Of a stretch of DNA of 64,000 nt, positions 8,340 through 17,205 are shown one piece after another (position 1 is the first letter of the stretch; every line of letters starts with the position of its first letter). The position numbers were made by a program, and so were the translations under genes. The stretch comes from Rhodospirillales bacterium URHD0017 (GTDB lineage: Bacteria; Pseudomonadota; Alphaproteobacteria; Reyranellales; Reyranellaceae): contig FODP01000002.1 in the NCBI GenBank assembly GCA_900110395.1, forward strand, positions 124,001 through 188,000, read 5' to 3'. The notes beneath the pieces were generated by a model, which was not told the origin of the DNA, did not search any database, and saw only the letters and a program-made list of their open reading frames with translations.

Positions 8340-9914
8340 TCAGGCTCCGGCGACGAGGGGTTGCGGGACGGTGGCAAGCGGCATGGCCCGGCAGACGAGC
8401 CGGGGGCCGGTGTCGTGGACGCGCTGGACCAGCCGGCGCACCCAGGCGGGCGAGGCTTGCGGGAAATCGGCGCGCCAGTGCCCGCCGCGGCTTTCCTCGC
8501 GCGCAAGGGCCGCCGTCGCGATCATCAGGGCCACGAGCGCCGGATCGGCCGCACCGCCGTCCTTGAAGGCGAGCGGCTGCAGATGGTCGACCGCCCGCTC
8601 GAGGCCGGCACGGTCGCGCACGACGCCCAGCCTCTCGCTGATCGGGCCACGCAGGGCCTTCACGTCCGGCGCCGGCGGCAAGGCGACCGGCCGCGCCGCG
8701 GGTAACGGCGCCGGCTCGGTACCGGCAATGCTGTCGGCCACCGCACCCGCCATGACCACGGCTTCGAGCAACGAGTTGCTGGCCAGGCGATTGGCGCCGT
8801 GCAGACCGCTCGCCGCCACCTCGCCGCAGGCCCACAGGCCTTCGATGGTGCTGCGGCCTTCGGCGTCCACGGCGATGCCGCCCATGTGGTAGTGCACCGC
8901 CGGCCGCACCGGGATCGTCTGGCGCACCGGATCGATCCCGGCAGCACGGCAGCGCGCCGCAATGCCGGGGAAGTGTCTTGCGAAGTCCGCGCCCAGCGCC
9001 GGGCGAGCATCGAGGAAAATGCGGTGGCCGGCCGCAATATGCGCCGCCACGGCGCGCGAGACGACGTCGCGCGGCTCGAGCTCGCCGCGGCCCCTCCCTA
9101 TTCCAGGGCCCGCCATGAAGCGCGCGCCGGTCTCGTCGACCAGTATCGCACCCTCGCCGCGCACGGCCTCGCTGACCAGCGGCATGGGATCGAGCCCGAC
9201 ATCGAGTGCCGTGGGATGGAACTGCACGAACTCCATGTCGGCCAGCGCCGCACCGGCCCGCGCGGCAAGCGCCAGGCCTTGGCCGATCGCGCCCAGCGGG
9301 TTGGTGGTGTGGGCGTAGAGCCCACCCAACCCACCGGTCGCCAGCACCACACGACGGCTCGGCAGCAGGCAGGCGTCGGATGGGCCTGCCGCCAGCACGC
9401 CGGCAATGCCACGGTCGTCGACCAGCAGGCGGCGGGCTTCGAGCCCCTCGATCACCGTGATCGAGGGCGTAGCCTGCACGGCGGCGACCAGGGCGCGCAT
9501 GATCGCGGCGCCCGTGCCGTCGCCCGCGACATGGACGATGCGGCGGCGGGCGTGCGCCGCCTCGAGGCCGAGCGCGAGGCGGCCGGCCGGATCGCGGTCG
9601 AACACCACGCCGTGGCGCTCGAGTTCGATGATGGCAGCCGGCGCCGCCATGGCGATGCGGCTCGCGACAGCAGGATCGCTGAGGCCATCACCGGCTGCCA
9701 GCGTATCGGCGGCATGCAGGGCCGGCCGATCGTCCTCGCCCACGGCGGCGGCGATGCCGCCCTGGGCCCAGGCGGACGCCGCGCCTTCGGACAGCGGCAC
9801 CTTCGCCAGCAGGATGACCGGCCGTGGCGCCAGTCTCAGCGCCGTCATCAGCCCGGCAAGGCCGCCGCCAACAATGATGGGACAGCCGACGCGTTCGGGA
9901 GGCATGATCTGCAT
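8340..9914 (-). CDS. nadB: L-aspartate oxidase
   Basis: This flavoprotein of 524 residues oxidises L-aspartate to iminoaspartate. The FAD dinucleotide loop is VGGGLAGL, followed by the SEGAASAWAQGGIAAA substrate/FAD segment. FVQFHPTAL, EAVRGEGA and the HYHMGGI motif carry the usual active-site His and Arg residues. ATG 9914 is chosen over ATG 9905 because GGGGAGG stands five bases before it. A longer frame running upstream is only a shadow of nadA. Middle gene of nadABC. Confidence 0.96.
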   Translation of the reverse strand: MQIMPPERVGCPIIVGGGLAGLMTALRLAPRPVILLAKVPLSEGAASAWAQGGIAAAVGEDDRPALHAADTLAAGDGLSDPAVASRIAMAAPAAIIELERHGVVFDRDPAGRLALGLEAAHARRRIVHVAGDGTGAAIMRALVAAVQATPSITVIEGLEARRLLVDDRGIAGVLAAGPSDACLLPSRRVVLATGGLGGLYAHTTNPLGAIGQGLALAARAGAALADMEFVQFHPTALDVGLDPMPLVSEAVRGEGAILVDETGARFMAGPGIGRGRGELEPRDVVSRAVAAHIAAGHRIFLDARPALGADFARHFPGIAARCRAAGIDPVRQTIPVRPAVHYHMGGIAVDAEGRSTIEGLWACGEVAASGLHGANRLASNSLLEAVVMAGAVADSIAGTEPAPLPAARPVALPPAPDVKALRGPISERLGVVRDRAGLERAVDHLQPLAFKDGGAADPALVALMIATAALAREESRGGHWRADFPQASPAWVRRLVQRVHDTGPRLVCRAMPLATVPQPLVAGA

Positions 9915-9925
9915 GCTCGCCTCCC

Positions 9926-10900
9926 CTAGCAGACTTCCAGCATTCGCTCGACGGCGCGGCGGGCGCCCTCGGCGACGGCGGGGTCGATCGTCACGTCGTG
10001 CTGCATGGTCTCGAGCGCGCGGCGGATCTTGGGCAGCGTGATGCGCTTCATGTGCGGGCAGAGATTGCAGGGCCGCACGAAGTCGATGCCGGGATTGAGG
10101 GCGGCGATGTTGTCGCTCATCGAGCACTCGGTCATCAGCACGACACGGCCTGGCCGCTGGCGCGTCACGTAGTCGGCCATCGCCGCGGTCGAGCCCGCGA
10201 AATCGGCCTCGGCCACGACCTCGGGCGGGCATTCGGGATGGGCCAGCACGACGACGCCGGGATGGCCGGCGCGCAACTGGCGCACGTCGGCGGCCGAGAA
10301 GCGTTCGTGCACCTCGCAGTGGCCGGCCCAGGTGATGATCTCGACGTCGGTCTCGCGGGCGATGTTCTGGGCCAGGTACTCGTCGGGCAACATGATCACC
10401 TTCGGCACGCCCAGGCTCTCGACGATCTTCCTGGCATTGCCGGAGGTGCAGCAGATGTCGCTTTCGGCCTTCACCGCCGCCGAGGTGTTGACGTAGGTGA
10501 CGACCGGCACGCCGGGCCAGCGCTGGCGCAGCAGGCGCACGTCTTCGGCCGTGATCGAGGCGGCGAGCGAGCAGCCGGCGCGCAGGTCGGGGATCAGCAC
10601 GCGCTTGGCCGGATTGAGCAGCTTCGCGGTCTCGGCCATGAAGTGGACGCCCGCCAGCACGATCACCTCGGCATCGACCTTCATGGCCTCGCGGGCGAGC
10701 GCCAGGCTGTCGCCGACGATATCGGCCACGCCGTGGAAAATCTCCGGCGTCTGGTAATTGTGCGCCAGGATGACGGCGTTCTTCTCGCGCTTGAGCCGGT
10801 TGATGGCATCGACATCGGGTGCGAACTCCGACCATTCGGCCGGCAGGATCACCGACTTCACCCGTTCGTAGAGCTGGCTGGCTGGTGCGATGGCATTCAT
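9926..10900 (-). CDS. nadA: Quinolinate synthase
   Basis: The 324-residue NadA condenses iminoaspartate with dihydroxyacetone phosphate to give quinolinate on a [4Fe-4S] cluster. The three cluster cysteines are visible in the RAGCSLA, CCTSGNA and CNLCPHMK segments, and AHNYQ carries the substrate-binding His/Tyr. It leads nadABC. Three palindromic operators and a sigma70-like promoter lie immediately upstream, and the nadQ regulator lies further upstream on the same strand. Confidence 0.97.
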   Translation of the reverse strand: MNAIAPASQLYERVKSVILPAEWSEFAPDVDAINRLKREKNAVILAHNYQTPEIFHGVADIVGDSLALAREAMKVDAEVIVLAGVHFMAETAKLLNPAKRVLIPDLRAGCSLAASITAEDVRLLRQRWPGVPVVTYVNTSAAVKAESDICCTSGNARKIVESLGVPKVIMLPDEYLAQNIARETDVEIITWAGHCEVHERFSAADVRQLRAGHPGVVVLAHPECPPEVVAEADFAGSTAAMADYVTRQRPGRVVLMTECSMSDNIAALNPGIDFVRPCNLCPHMKRITLPKIRRALETMQHDVTIDPAVAEGARRAVERMLEVC

Positions 10901-10910
10901 GAGACACCTA

Positions 10911-10929
10911 TATGCTCGACTTGAGTATA
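10911..10929. promoter_or_regulatory. Palindromic operator 1 upstream of nadA
   Basis: TATGCTC-N5-GAGTATA is a 19-bp near-perfect palindrome that ends 11 bp before the nadA start. It is probably a NadQ site. Confidence 0.75.
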
Positions 10930-10931
10930 TA

Positions 10932-10950
10932 TATGCTAAGTATGAGCATA
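10932..10950. promoter_or_regulatory. Palindromic operator 2 upstream of nadA
   Basis: TATGCTA-N5-GAGCATA is a 19-bp palindrome centred 21 bp from operator 1. It overlaps the predicted -10 box, which is consistent with repression. Confidence 0.75.
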
Positions 10951-10961
10951 AGGAGAGTCAA
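10933..10961 (-). promoter_or_regulatory. Sigma70-like promoter of nadABC
   Basis: On the minus strand TTGACT (10961-10956) and TAGCAT (10938-10933) are separated by 17 bp. Operator 2 covers the -10 box and much of the spacer. Confidence 0.55.
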
Positions 10962-10962
10962 G

Positions 10963-10981
10963 CGTGCTCACTGTGAGCATT
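10963..10981. promoter_or_regulatory. Palindromic operator 3 upstream of nadA
   Basis: GTGCTC-N5-GAGCAT is the third copy of the operator. Its centre is 31 bp from that of operator 2, about three helical turns. It begins at the upstream edge of the -35 box. Confidence 0.65.
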
Positions 10982-11244
10982 TCGCTATGGCCGGGCTGGC
11001 GGCGAAGAACTGCTGGTACGCAGACCCGGCAGCACAACTAATGGCGGCGGTCGCCGATTTGTCCGCCAGAGATAGGGCTCTCTGGAGCGCCAAAAATAAA
11101 CTTGAGTTATTGACTGATGCGCACTTTAGTTATAATATCGGCCTGTTGCGTCGCGTTCGGCGCACCCGCTCTTTGCATCGTTGAGCCGATACCAAAACGC
11201 CGCGCAGAGACGATGCAGGCAGCAATGAGTGACGTCAGCCCGGC

Positions 11245-12168
11245 CTATGAGCGCGCGAGCGGGAGCTTCGAGCCGGCGACGGCGCGTTCGAGCACGATCT
11301 CGCGGCGGAAGCGGTAGAGTTTGGCCGGCCGGCCGCCGGTCCCCGTCGTCATGGCGCCGGTCTCCTCGACCAGGCCCTGCTGCTCGACCTGGCGGCGGAA
11401 GTTCTGCTTGTGCAAGGGCCGGCCGGCCAGTGCCTCGACGGCGCGCTGCAGCTGGCCCAGGGTGAAGCCGGGCGGCATCAGCTCGAACACGACCGGCCGG
11501 TATTTGATCTTGGCCCGCAGGCGCGCGATGCCGGTGGCGAGGATGCGGCGATGGTCGTAGCGCATCGGCTCGCCCGGCACGGGATCGGCGACAGGCTTCT
11601 TGCGCTGTCCTCCCGCCTCGGGCACCAGCCCCGCCGAGTAGAGCAGCTCGTAGCGCTGCAGCACCAGCTCCTCGTTCCAGGCGTCGAGATCGAAGCTGCC
11701 GTCGACCTTCTGCCGGCGTTCGCGCCGGGCATTGTCCGACACCGCCTCGACCCAGCTCTTCAAGCGCGGCAGGATCCCGCGCGCCAAAATTTTCGGCGGA
11801 CCCTGGCGCCAGTCCTCCCAGGGGAAGTAGCGATAGAAGCTCTGCCAGCCCGGCTCGTGCTGGCCGGCGGCGGCGCGCTCGCGGGTGAGCCCAAGGTAGG
11901 AGATCGAGACGATGCGGTAGCCCATCGTCGATTCGCGGTAGCGGTCGGCGAAGGTGTAGAGCTGCTCGACATAGCCCAGCGGATGATGGGTCTGCCGCTC
12001 GACCCAGGCGCGTACGCCGGTCTGCAGGGTCGGATGATCGCCTTCGAACGGGCCGGAGGGCAGCAGGGCGCCGTCCTCCAGGGTCAGGACCTGCGGCTCG
12101 TCGTCGATCAGCGCCACCAGCACTGCATTGAGTTCGACGGCAACAGGACGGGGACCGGAAGAGGGCAT
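11245..12168 (-). CDS. nadQ: Nudix-related transcriptional regulator of NAD biosynthesis (NadQ/NrtR-like)
   Basis: The 307-residue protein has a degenerate Nudix domain at about 10-150. VRAWVERQT and GYVEQLYTFADR are present, but the catalytic Nudix-box glutamates are lost. A winged-helix C-terminus (about 210-300) has LHKQNFRRQVEQQGLVEETG and RPAKLYRF. This layout is that of the alphaproteobacterial NAD regulator NadQ (COG4111), a relative of NrtR that senses an NAD-related ligand. It lies just upstream of nadABC on the same strand, and three palindromes lie between. It should repress nadABC. Confidence 0.85.
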   Translation of the reverse strand: MPSSGPRPVAVELNAVLVALIDDEPQVLTLEDGALLPSGPFEGDHPTLQTGVRAWVERQTHHPLGYVEQLYTFADRYRESTMGYRIVSISYLGLTRERAAAGQHEPGWQSFYRYFPWEDWRQGPPKILARGILPRLKSWVEAVSDNARRERRQKVDGSFDLDAWNEELVLQRYELLYSAGLVPEAGGQRKKPVADPVPGEPMRYDHRRILATGIARLRAKIKYRPVVFELMPPGFTLGQLQRAVEALAGRPLHKQNFRRQVEQQGLVEETGAMTTGTGGRPAKLYRFRREIVLERAVAGSKLPLARS

Positions 12169-12216
12169 GCGCCGCCATTATGCCTGTTCTTTTTGCGACG
12201 CGCCGCATAACGCACG

Positions 12217-12287
12217 CTGTCACCCCGAGCGAAGCGAGGGGCCTTTCAGGCCCCAGTAAAGGTCCCTCGCTGCGCTCGGGATGACAG
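12217..12287. repeat. Palindromic repeat element, family A, copy 2
   Basis: A 71-bp inverted repeat. The left arm is CTGTCACCCCGAGCGAAG... and the right arm is ...CTGCGCTCGGGATGACAG, with AAGG/CCTT inner flanks and GGCCTTT-like centre. It abuts the stop codon of the CoA-transferase at 12288 and may serve as its terminator. Confidence 0.85.
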
Positions 12288-13502
12288 CTACCGTGGACCG
12301 CCGACGACCTTGTCGTCGTGAAGCTTGCCGATCTCTCGATCGCTGAGCCCCAGGATACCAGCCAGGATTTCGTCCGTATGCTGGCCCAAGGTCGGTGCAA
12401 CGCGGGGCGACTGGCGCTCGAAGGCGCTGAACTGGAACGGCGTGGCGGCGACGGGATAGCGGCCGATGCCGGGCTGGTCGAGCACCGTGAACATCGGATT
12501 GTCGAGCACGTTGGCCTTGTCGGCCGCGAGCTCGCGGAAGGTCTGGTAGGGCGCCCACAAGGCGCCGGCCTTCTTGAGCGCGGCGCTCGCCTCGGCCGCC
12601 GTCTGAGCCGCCACCCACGGTTCGATGACGGCGCAAAGCTCGGCGCACGCCGTCCAGCGGCCGGCATCGGTCTTGAGATCGACGCCTTTGGCCGCCTCGA
12701 TCTTCCTGAACGCCTCGCCGAAGCCTCCCGCCTCGGCCAGGGCATCGACATGGCGGTCGGAGAAAATGCAGATCATGACGAAGCGGCCGTCCTTGGTTTT
12801 GAAGTCGCGGCCGAAGGTGCCGAAGATCTCGTTGCCGAAGCGCGGACGGTCGACCTCGTTGACGGCGGCCTCGCCGATGTAGCCCAGCGCCGAGGTGACG
12901 GCGAGCGCCATGTCCTGCAAGGGCAGGACGATCCGCTGCCCCTGCCCCGTCATCCGGCGATACCGTTCGGCGGCGACGATCGCCAGTGCGCCGGCATAGG
13001 CCGTGGCAAGATCCCACGGCGGCGCCACGGCGTTCACCGGCCCGTCATGGCCAACCGGGCCGGTGACCATGGGAAAGCCGGTGATGGCGTTCACCGTGTA
13101 GTCGACATGGGCGCTGCCGTCGCGCGCGCCGACGATATTGAGGGCGATCAGGTCGGCGCGCTTCTTCCCGAGCTCCTCGTAGGCGAGCCAACCGCGCGCC
13201 GGCATGTTGGTCGTGAAGATGCCCGCACCTTCGCCTGGCGCGGTGATCAATGCGGTCAGGAGCTCGCGGCCGCGCGGGTTGCGCAGGTCGACGGCGATCG
13301 AGCGCTTGCCCTTGTTGAGGCCGGCCCAGTAGATCGACCGGCCGTCCTTCGTTACCGGCCAGCGGTCGCTGTCGAGCCCGCCTTTGATGTCGTCGAAGCG
13401 GATCACGTCGGCGCCGAGCTGCGCCAAGGTCATGCCGCCCAGAGGGGCGGCAATGAACGCCGAGCCTTCGACGATGCGAAGGCCGGCCAGAATGCCTGTC
13501 AT
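12288..13502 (-). CDS. Family III CoA-transferase, 2-methylfumaryl-CoA isomerase-like
   Basis: The 404-residue CaiB/BaiF-type protein begins MTGILAGLRIVEGSAFIAAP. The GMTLAQLGADVIRFD and YWAGLNKGKRS segments resemble those of 2-methylfumaryl-CoA isomerase (mesaconyl-CoA C1-C4 transferase). APPWDLATAYAGALA holds the Asp expected at the catalytic position. It starts 17 bp after the OYE-type reductase stop, so the two form an operon. A longer frame joining both is only read-through of overlapping shadows. Acting on a branched unsaturated acyl-CoA is likely but not proven. Confidence 0.85.
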   Translation of the reverse strand: MTGILAGLRIVEGSAFIAAPLGGMTLAQLGADVIRFDDIKGGLDSDRWPVTKDGRSIYWAGLNKGKRSIAVDLRNPRGRELLTALITAPGEGAGIFTTNMPARGWLAYEELGKKRADLIALNIVGARDGSAHVDYTVNAITGFPMVTGPVGHDGPVNAVAPPWDLATAYAGALAIVAAERYRRMTGQGQRIVLPLQDMALAVTSALGYIGEAAVNEVDRPRFGNEIFGTFGRDFKTKDGRFVMICIFSDRHVDALAEAGGFGEAFRKIEAAKGVDLKTDAGRWTACAELCAVIEPWVAAQTAAEASAALKKAGALWAPYQTFRELAADKANVLDNPMFTVLDQPGIGRYPVAATPFQFSAFERQSPRVAPTLGQHTDEILAGILGLSDREIGKLHDDKVVGGPR

Positions 13503-13519
13503 CTTGCGTTTCCCGTGTC

Positions 13520-14647
13520 TTACTTCTTCAAACCGACGAGGTTGTTCTTGCGCTTGTCGAGCCACCAGCCGTATTCCGGCGTCCACATCTCGAAGTCGCC
13601 GTCGCAGCCCAGCTCCTGCGCCGCGTGCACGGCCCAGAACGGGTCGTAGAGCGCCTGGCGGCCGATCGCGATCAGGTCGGCATCGCCCGCCTGCAGGATC
13701 GCCTCGGCCTGCGGCCCATCGAGGATCAGGCCGACGGCCATGGTCGAAATGCCGGCCTCGCGCTTCACCGCGGCGGCGAACGGCACCTGGAAGCCCAGCG
13801 AGCGCTTCACCGGCAGCGCCGTCGACAGGCCGGTGAGACCACCCGACGAGCAGTCGATCACGTCGACGCCAAGCTCCTTCAGCGCCCTGGCGAACACGAC
13901 CGTGTCCTCGACTTCCCAGCCGCCGGCGCCGTCGACCGTCGAGACGCGGATGAACATCGGCTTGTGCTGGGGCCAGCCCTCGCGCACGGCTTTGGCCGCT
14001 GCAAGCGGGAAGCGCATGCGGCCGGCGCGGTCGCCGCCATACTGGTCGTTGCGCTTGTTGCTGATCGGCGAGAGGAACTGCGCCAGCAGATAGCCGTGCG
14101 CGCCGTGGATCTCGATCACGTCGTAGCCCGCGGCATCGGCGCGCTTGGCCGCCTCGCCGAATTTCCTGACCAGGTCGTCGATGTCGGACGCCTCGAGCTG
14201 ACGGGGGATCATCCAGCCCTTGTCGGCCGGCAGCTCGGACGGGCCCACCGTTTGCCACTTCTGCCAGCCCGCCCCTTCCGGCCCGAGCTGGCCGGGCTTG
14301 TCGAACGAGCGCGGTGTGCTGCCCTTGCGGCCGGAATGGGTGATCTGCGTGGCGGCGAGCGCGCCCTCCTGCTTGAGGAAGCGCACCAGCCGCTTGTGGC
14401 CCTCGATCTGGCTGTCGTCCCACATCCCGAGGTCGCCTTGCGTGACCCGGCCACGCGGCTCGATGGCGCAGTTCTCGGTGAAGACGATGCCGAACTTGCC
14501 CAGGGCGAACTTGCCGAGATGGACCAGATGGTAGTCGTTCACCTGCCCGTCGTTCGCGCGGTACTGCACCATGGGCGAGACGACGCAGCGGTTGGGCGCG
14601 GTGACGCCGCGCAGTTTCAATGGCGTGAAGAGAAGCGGTTTCTGCAA
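13520..14647 (-). CDS. Old-yellow-enzyme family NADH:flavin oxidoreductase (YqjM/XenA class)
   Basis: The 375-residue TIM-barrel flavoprotein reduces activated C=C bonds. IHGAHGYLLAQFLSP carries the substrate-binding His pair and ISNKRNDQYGGD follows as in the YqjM class. The segment SPMVQYRA near residues 24-31 has Val27 where YqjM/XenA carry a redox-tuning Cys, so its FMN potential may differ. It leads an operon with the CoA-transferase. The pairing suggests reduction of an unsaturated acyl-CoA or enone. Confidence 0.9.
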   Translation of the reverse strand: MQKPLLFTPLKLRGVTAPNRCVVSPMVQYRANDGQVNDYHLVHLGKFALGKFGIVFTENCAIEPRGRVTQGDLGMWDDSQIEGHKRLVRFLKQEGALAATQITHSGRKGSTPRSFDKPGQLGPEGAGWQKWQTVGPSELPADKGWMIPRQLEASDIDDLVRKFGEAAKRADAAGYDVIEIHGAHGYLLAQFLSPISNKRNDQYGGDRAGRMRFPLAAAKAVREGWPQHKPMFIRVSTVDGAGGWEVEDTVVFARALKELGVDVIDCSSGGLTGLSTALPVKRSLGFQVPFAAAVKREAGISTMAVGLILDGPQAEAILQAGDADLIAIGRQALYDPFWAVHAAQELGCDGDFEMWTPEYGWWLDKRKNNLVGLKK

Positions 14648-14726
14648 AGGTCGGTCCCCCGGACGGGATGGCTTGTCTGGGCTGCGAACATAGACCGACC
14701 GGCGGGCCGCGGCCTATCCTCGGGCC

Positions 14727-16424
14727 ATGTTTGACCTCGTCATCCGAAACGGAACCGTCTTGGACGGCTCGGGCGCCCTGCGCCGCGTGGCCGATGTCGC
14801 CGTGCAGGGCGGCAGGATCGCCGCCGTCAGTCCCACCCTGGGCCGGGGCAAGCGCGAGATTGATGCGGCGGGCCTGATGGTGACGCCGGGCTTCGTCGAT
14901 ATCCACACGCACTATGACGGCCAGGCGACCTGGGACCCGTTCGTCACACCCTCCTCCTGGCATGGCGTCACGACCACGGTGTTCGGCAATTGCGGCGTCG
15001 GCTTCGCGCCGGTGCGGCCCGGCAAGTCGCCCTACCTGATCAACCTGATGGAAGGCGTCGAGGACATCCCCGGCACGGTGCTGAACGAAGGCGTCAAGTT
15101 CGACTGGGAATCCTTTCCCGACTATCTCGATACGCTGGCCTCGATGAGCCGCGCCGTCGACGTCGCGGCCCAGCTGCCGCACGGGGCGCTGCGCTTCTAC
15201 GTCATGGGCGACCGCGGCGCCGACCACGCCGAGGTCCCGAGCGAACGCGAGATCGAGGAGATGGCGCGCCTCACCGAGCAAGCGCTGCGCGCCGGCGCCA
15301 TGGGCTTCACGACCTCGCGTACCACCAAGCACAAGGCCAAGGACGGCCGCTTCACGCCCTCGCTCAGCGCGCGTGAGGCCGAGCTTTTGGGCATCGCCGC
15401 CGGCATGAAGCGCGCGGGCCGCGGCGTGCTGCAGGTCAATTCGGACTTCGGGCCGGGCGAGTTCGAGGCGCTGGAAGCGGCGTCCGCCCTCGCCGGCCGG
15501 CCGCTATCGTGCCTGCTGGTGCAGATCGACGCGCAGCCCAAGCTGTGGCGCGAGACGCTCGACCAGGTCCACGGCGTCCGCAAAGCCGGGCGCCGCGCCA
15601 ACGCGCAGGTCGGCTCGCGGGCGATCGGCGTCATCATGGGGTTGGAGACCACGGCGCATCCGTTCGCGGCACATCCGGCCTGGCTCGAGATGCGCAAGCT
15701 GTCGCCGGCCGAGCGCTATCAACGCCTGATGGCCGATGCCGATCTGCGTCGCCGCCTCGTCGAGGAGCCGTCAGGTCCTCGGGCCTTCATGGCTGATTCC
15801 TTCCACAAGATGTTCGCCGTCGGCGACAAGCCCGATTACGAACCCGACGCCGACAACTCGATCGCCGCCGTCGCCAGGCGCAGCGGGCGCACGCCGCAAG
15901 CCGTGGCGCTCGACGAGCTTCTGGCGCGCAACGGCAAGGGCCTCTTGATGCTGCCGTTCGAGAACTACGCCTACGGCAGCCTCGACGTGGTGCACGAGAT
16001 GATCACCGACAGCGCGACGGTGCTGGGCGTGGCCGATGGCGGCGCCCATGTCGGCGTGATCTGCGACGCCTCCTCGCCGACCTCGCTGCTGACGCTGTGG
16101 GGCCGCGACCGCACGCGCGGGCCGAAGCTGCCGCTGGAGTTCCTGGTGGCCAAGCAGACGCGCGGCACGGCGGCGGCCTATGGCCTCTGCGATCGCGGCC
16201 TTTTAGCGCCGGGACACAAGGCCGACATCAACGTCATCGACTTCGACGCGCTCGCGCTCAAGCGGCCCGAGGTGGTCTACGACCTGCCGGCCGGCGGTCG
16301 CCGACTGATCCAGCGCGCCTCGGGCTACCGGTACACCTTCAACGCCGGAATCGAGACCGTGCACAACGACGAGCTGACCGGCGAGCGGCCAGGCAAGGTT
16401 GTGCGCGGGGCGCGCCAGCCGTAA
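14727..16424 (+). CDS. N-acyl-D-amino-acid deacylase/D-aminoacylase family amidohydrolase
   Basis: This is a 565-residue metal-dependent amidohydrolase. VDIHTHYDGQ at residues 58-67 provides the HxH metal pair (His60, His62). Later segments FTTSRTTKHKAKDGR and DGGAHVG (with the catalytic Asp) fit the D-aminoacylase subgroup. It is divergent from the OYE gene and 6 bp upstream of the frame of the next membrane protein. It probably releases D-amino acids or hydrolyses related N-acyl or cyclic amides. Full family length. Confidence 0.87.
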   Translation: MFDLVIRNGTVLDGSGALRRVADVAVQGGRIAAVSPTLGRGKREIDAAGLMVTPGFVDIHTHYDGQATWDPFVTPSSWHGVTTTVFGNCGVGFAPVRPGKSPYLINLMEGVEDIPGTVLNEGVKFDWESFPDYLDTLASMSRAVDVAAQLPHGALRFYVMGDRGADHAEVPSEREIEEMARLTEQALRAGAMGFTTSRTTKHKAKDGRFTPSLSAREAELLGIAAGMKRAGRGVLQVNSDFGPGEFEALEAASALAGRPLSCLLVQIDAQPKLWRETLDQVHGVRKAGRRANAQVGSRAIGVIMGLETTAHPFAAHPAWLEMRKLSPAERYQRLMADADLRRRLVEEPSGPRAFMADSFHKMFAVGDKPDYEPDADNSIAAVARRSGRTPQAVALDELLARNGKGLLMLPFENYAYGSLDVVHEMITDSATVLGVADGGAHVGVICDASSPTSLLTLWGRDRTRGPKLPLEFLVAKQTRGTAAAYGLCDRGLLAPGHKADINVIDFDALALKRPEVVYDLPAGGRRLIQRASGYRYTFNAGIETVHNDELTGERPGKVVRGARQP

Positions 16425-16442
16425 AACGGCTTGCTTGCCGAT

Positions 16443-17201
16443 ATGACCGCGCTACCTCCGCTCCTGCTTTTGCTTGTCCTCGTGGCCGGTGCGCTCGCCG
16501 CCTCCGAGATCGGCTATTGGCTGGGCCGGTGGACCGGCAAGCGCGACGACGTGTTCGACCGCCAGCTCGGCATCGTGCGCGGCGCCACGTTTGCGGTGGT
16601 GGCTTTCCTGATCGGCTTCGCCTTTTCCGGGGCGGCCTCGCGCTACGTCGACCGCCTCGACATCATCGTCAAGGAAGCCAACGCGCTCGGCACGGCCTGG
16701 CTGCGGGCCGATACGCTGCCGGAGCCGACGCGCGGCAAGCTGAAGGAGGCGTTGCGCGACTACACGGCCGACCGGGTCGCCCTGCTGCAGGAAGAGGACA
16801 TGTCGGCGATCCTCGCTCGCATCGCCAAGGCCGGCGGCTTCCATGACCGGCTGTGGAAGGCGGGGCTCGAGGGCACTGAGGGCAATCCGACGCTCAAGCT
16901 GCTGGTCCTGCCGTCGCTCAACGACGTCATCGACCTGCATACGGTCCACCTGTCGGCCGCCCGGCGTCACCTGCCGACCGCGATCTTCGTCGCCTTGCTC
17001 GTGACCGCCGGATTGAGCCTCGGACTGGCAGCCTTCGGTCACGGCCAGGTTGGGCGCCGCTTCACGATGCTCGATGCGATGTACGGCGCCGTGCTGGCGG
17101 CGGCGCTGTGGATGACGATCGACCTCGACTATCCGCGCTACGGCTTCATCCGGACGAACATCGCGCCAATGGCCGAGACATTGGCCGGCATGAAACTCTG
17201 A
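16443..17201 (+). CDS. DUF4239-like membrane protein
   Basis: The 252-residue protein has an N-terminal membrane helix (about 4-24), a second at about 48-66, a long soluble helical segment, and two helices near 180-198 and 213-230. The second helix and following soluble segment, FSGAASRYVDR and EANALGTAWLRAD, match DUF4239, a bestrophin-like family of unknown function. ATG 16443 is more likely than the in-frame TTG at 16431. It directly follows the deacylase gene. Role unknown. Confidence 0.8.
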   Translation: MTALPPLLLLLVLVAGALAASEIGYWLGRWTGKRDDVFDRQLGIVRGATFAVVAFLIGFAFSGAASRYVDRLDIIVKEANALGTAWLRADTLPEPTRGKLKEALRDYTADRVALLQEEDMSAILARIAKAGGFHDRLWKAGLEGTEGNPTLKLLVLPSLNDVIDLHTVHLSAARRHLPTAIFVALLVTAGLSLGLAAFGHGQVGRRFTMLDAMYGAVLAAALWMTIDLDYPRYGFIRTNIAPMAETLAGMKL

Positions 17202-17205
17202 GGCT

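Larger units (their letters stand above)
10901..11244. other. nadQ-nadA intergenic region
   Basis: This 344-bp stretch is AT-rich compared with its surroundings. The nadA-proximal 80 bp hold a promoter and three palindromic operators, listed separately. The rest (about 10985-11244) contains short open frames on both strands with no ribosome site, and I see no gene in it. A half-site CTTGAGTTAT occurs near 11101 but has no matching arm. Confidence 0.7.

Noticed and set aside
8340..10907. An 855-residue minus frame covering nadB and nadA
   Set aside because: Only the last 524 residues are NadB. The upstream part is an out-of-frame shadow of nadA, and a strong ribosome site lies before ATG 9914.
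10912..11184. A 90-residue frame in the nadQ-nadA spacer
   Set aside because: It begins inside operator 1, has no ribosome site and no recognisable composition.
13625..14734. Long plus frame opposite the OYE gene
   Set aside because: Antisense shadow with no recognisable domain.
12288..15332. A 1014-residue frame that appears to fuse an OYE reductase and a CoA-transferase
   Set aside because: The CoA-transferase begins at ATG 13502. The upstream residues do not match an OYE in that frame; the OYE is read in another frame.
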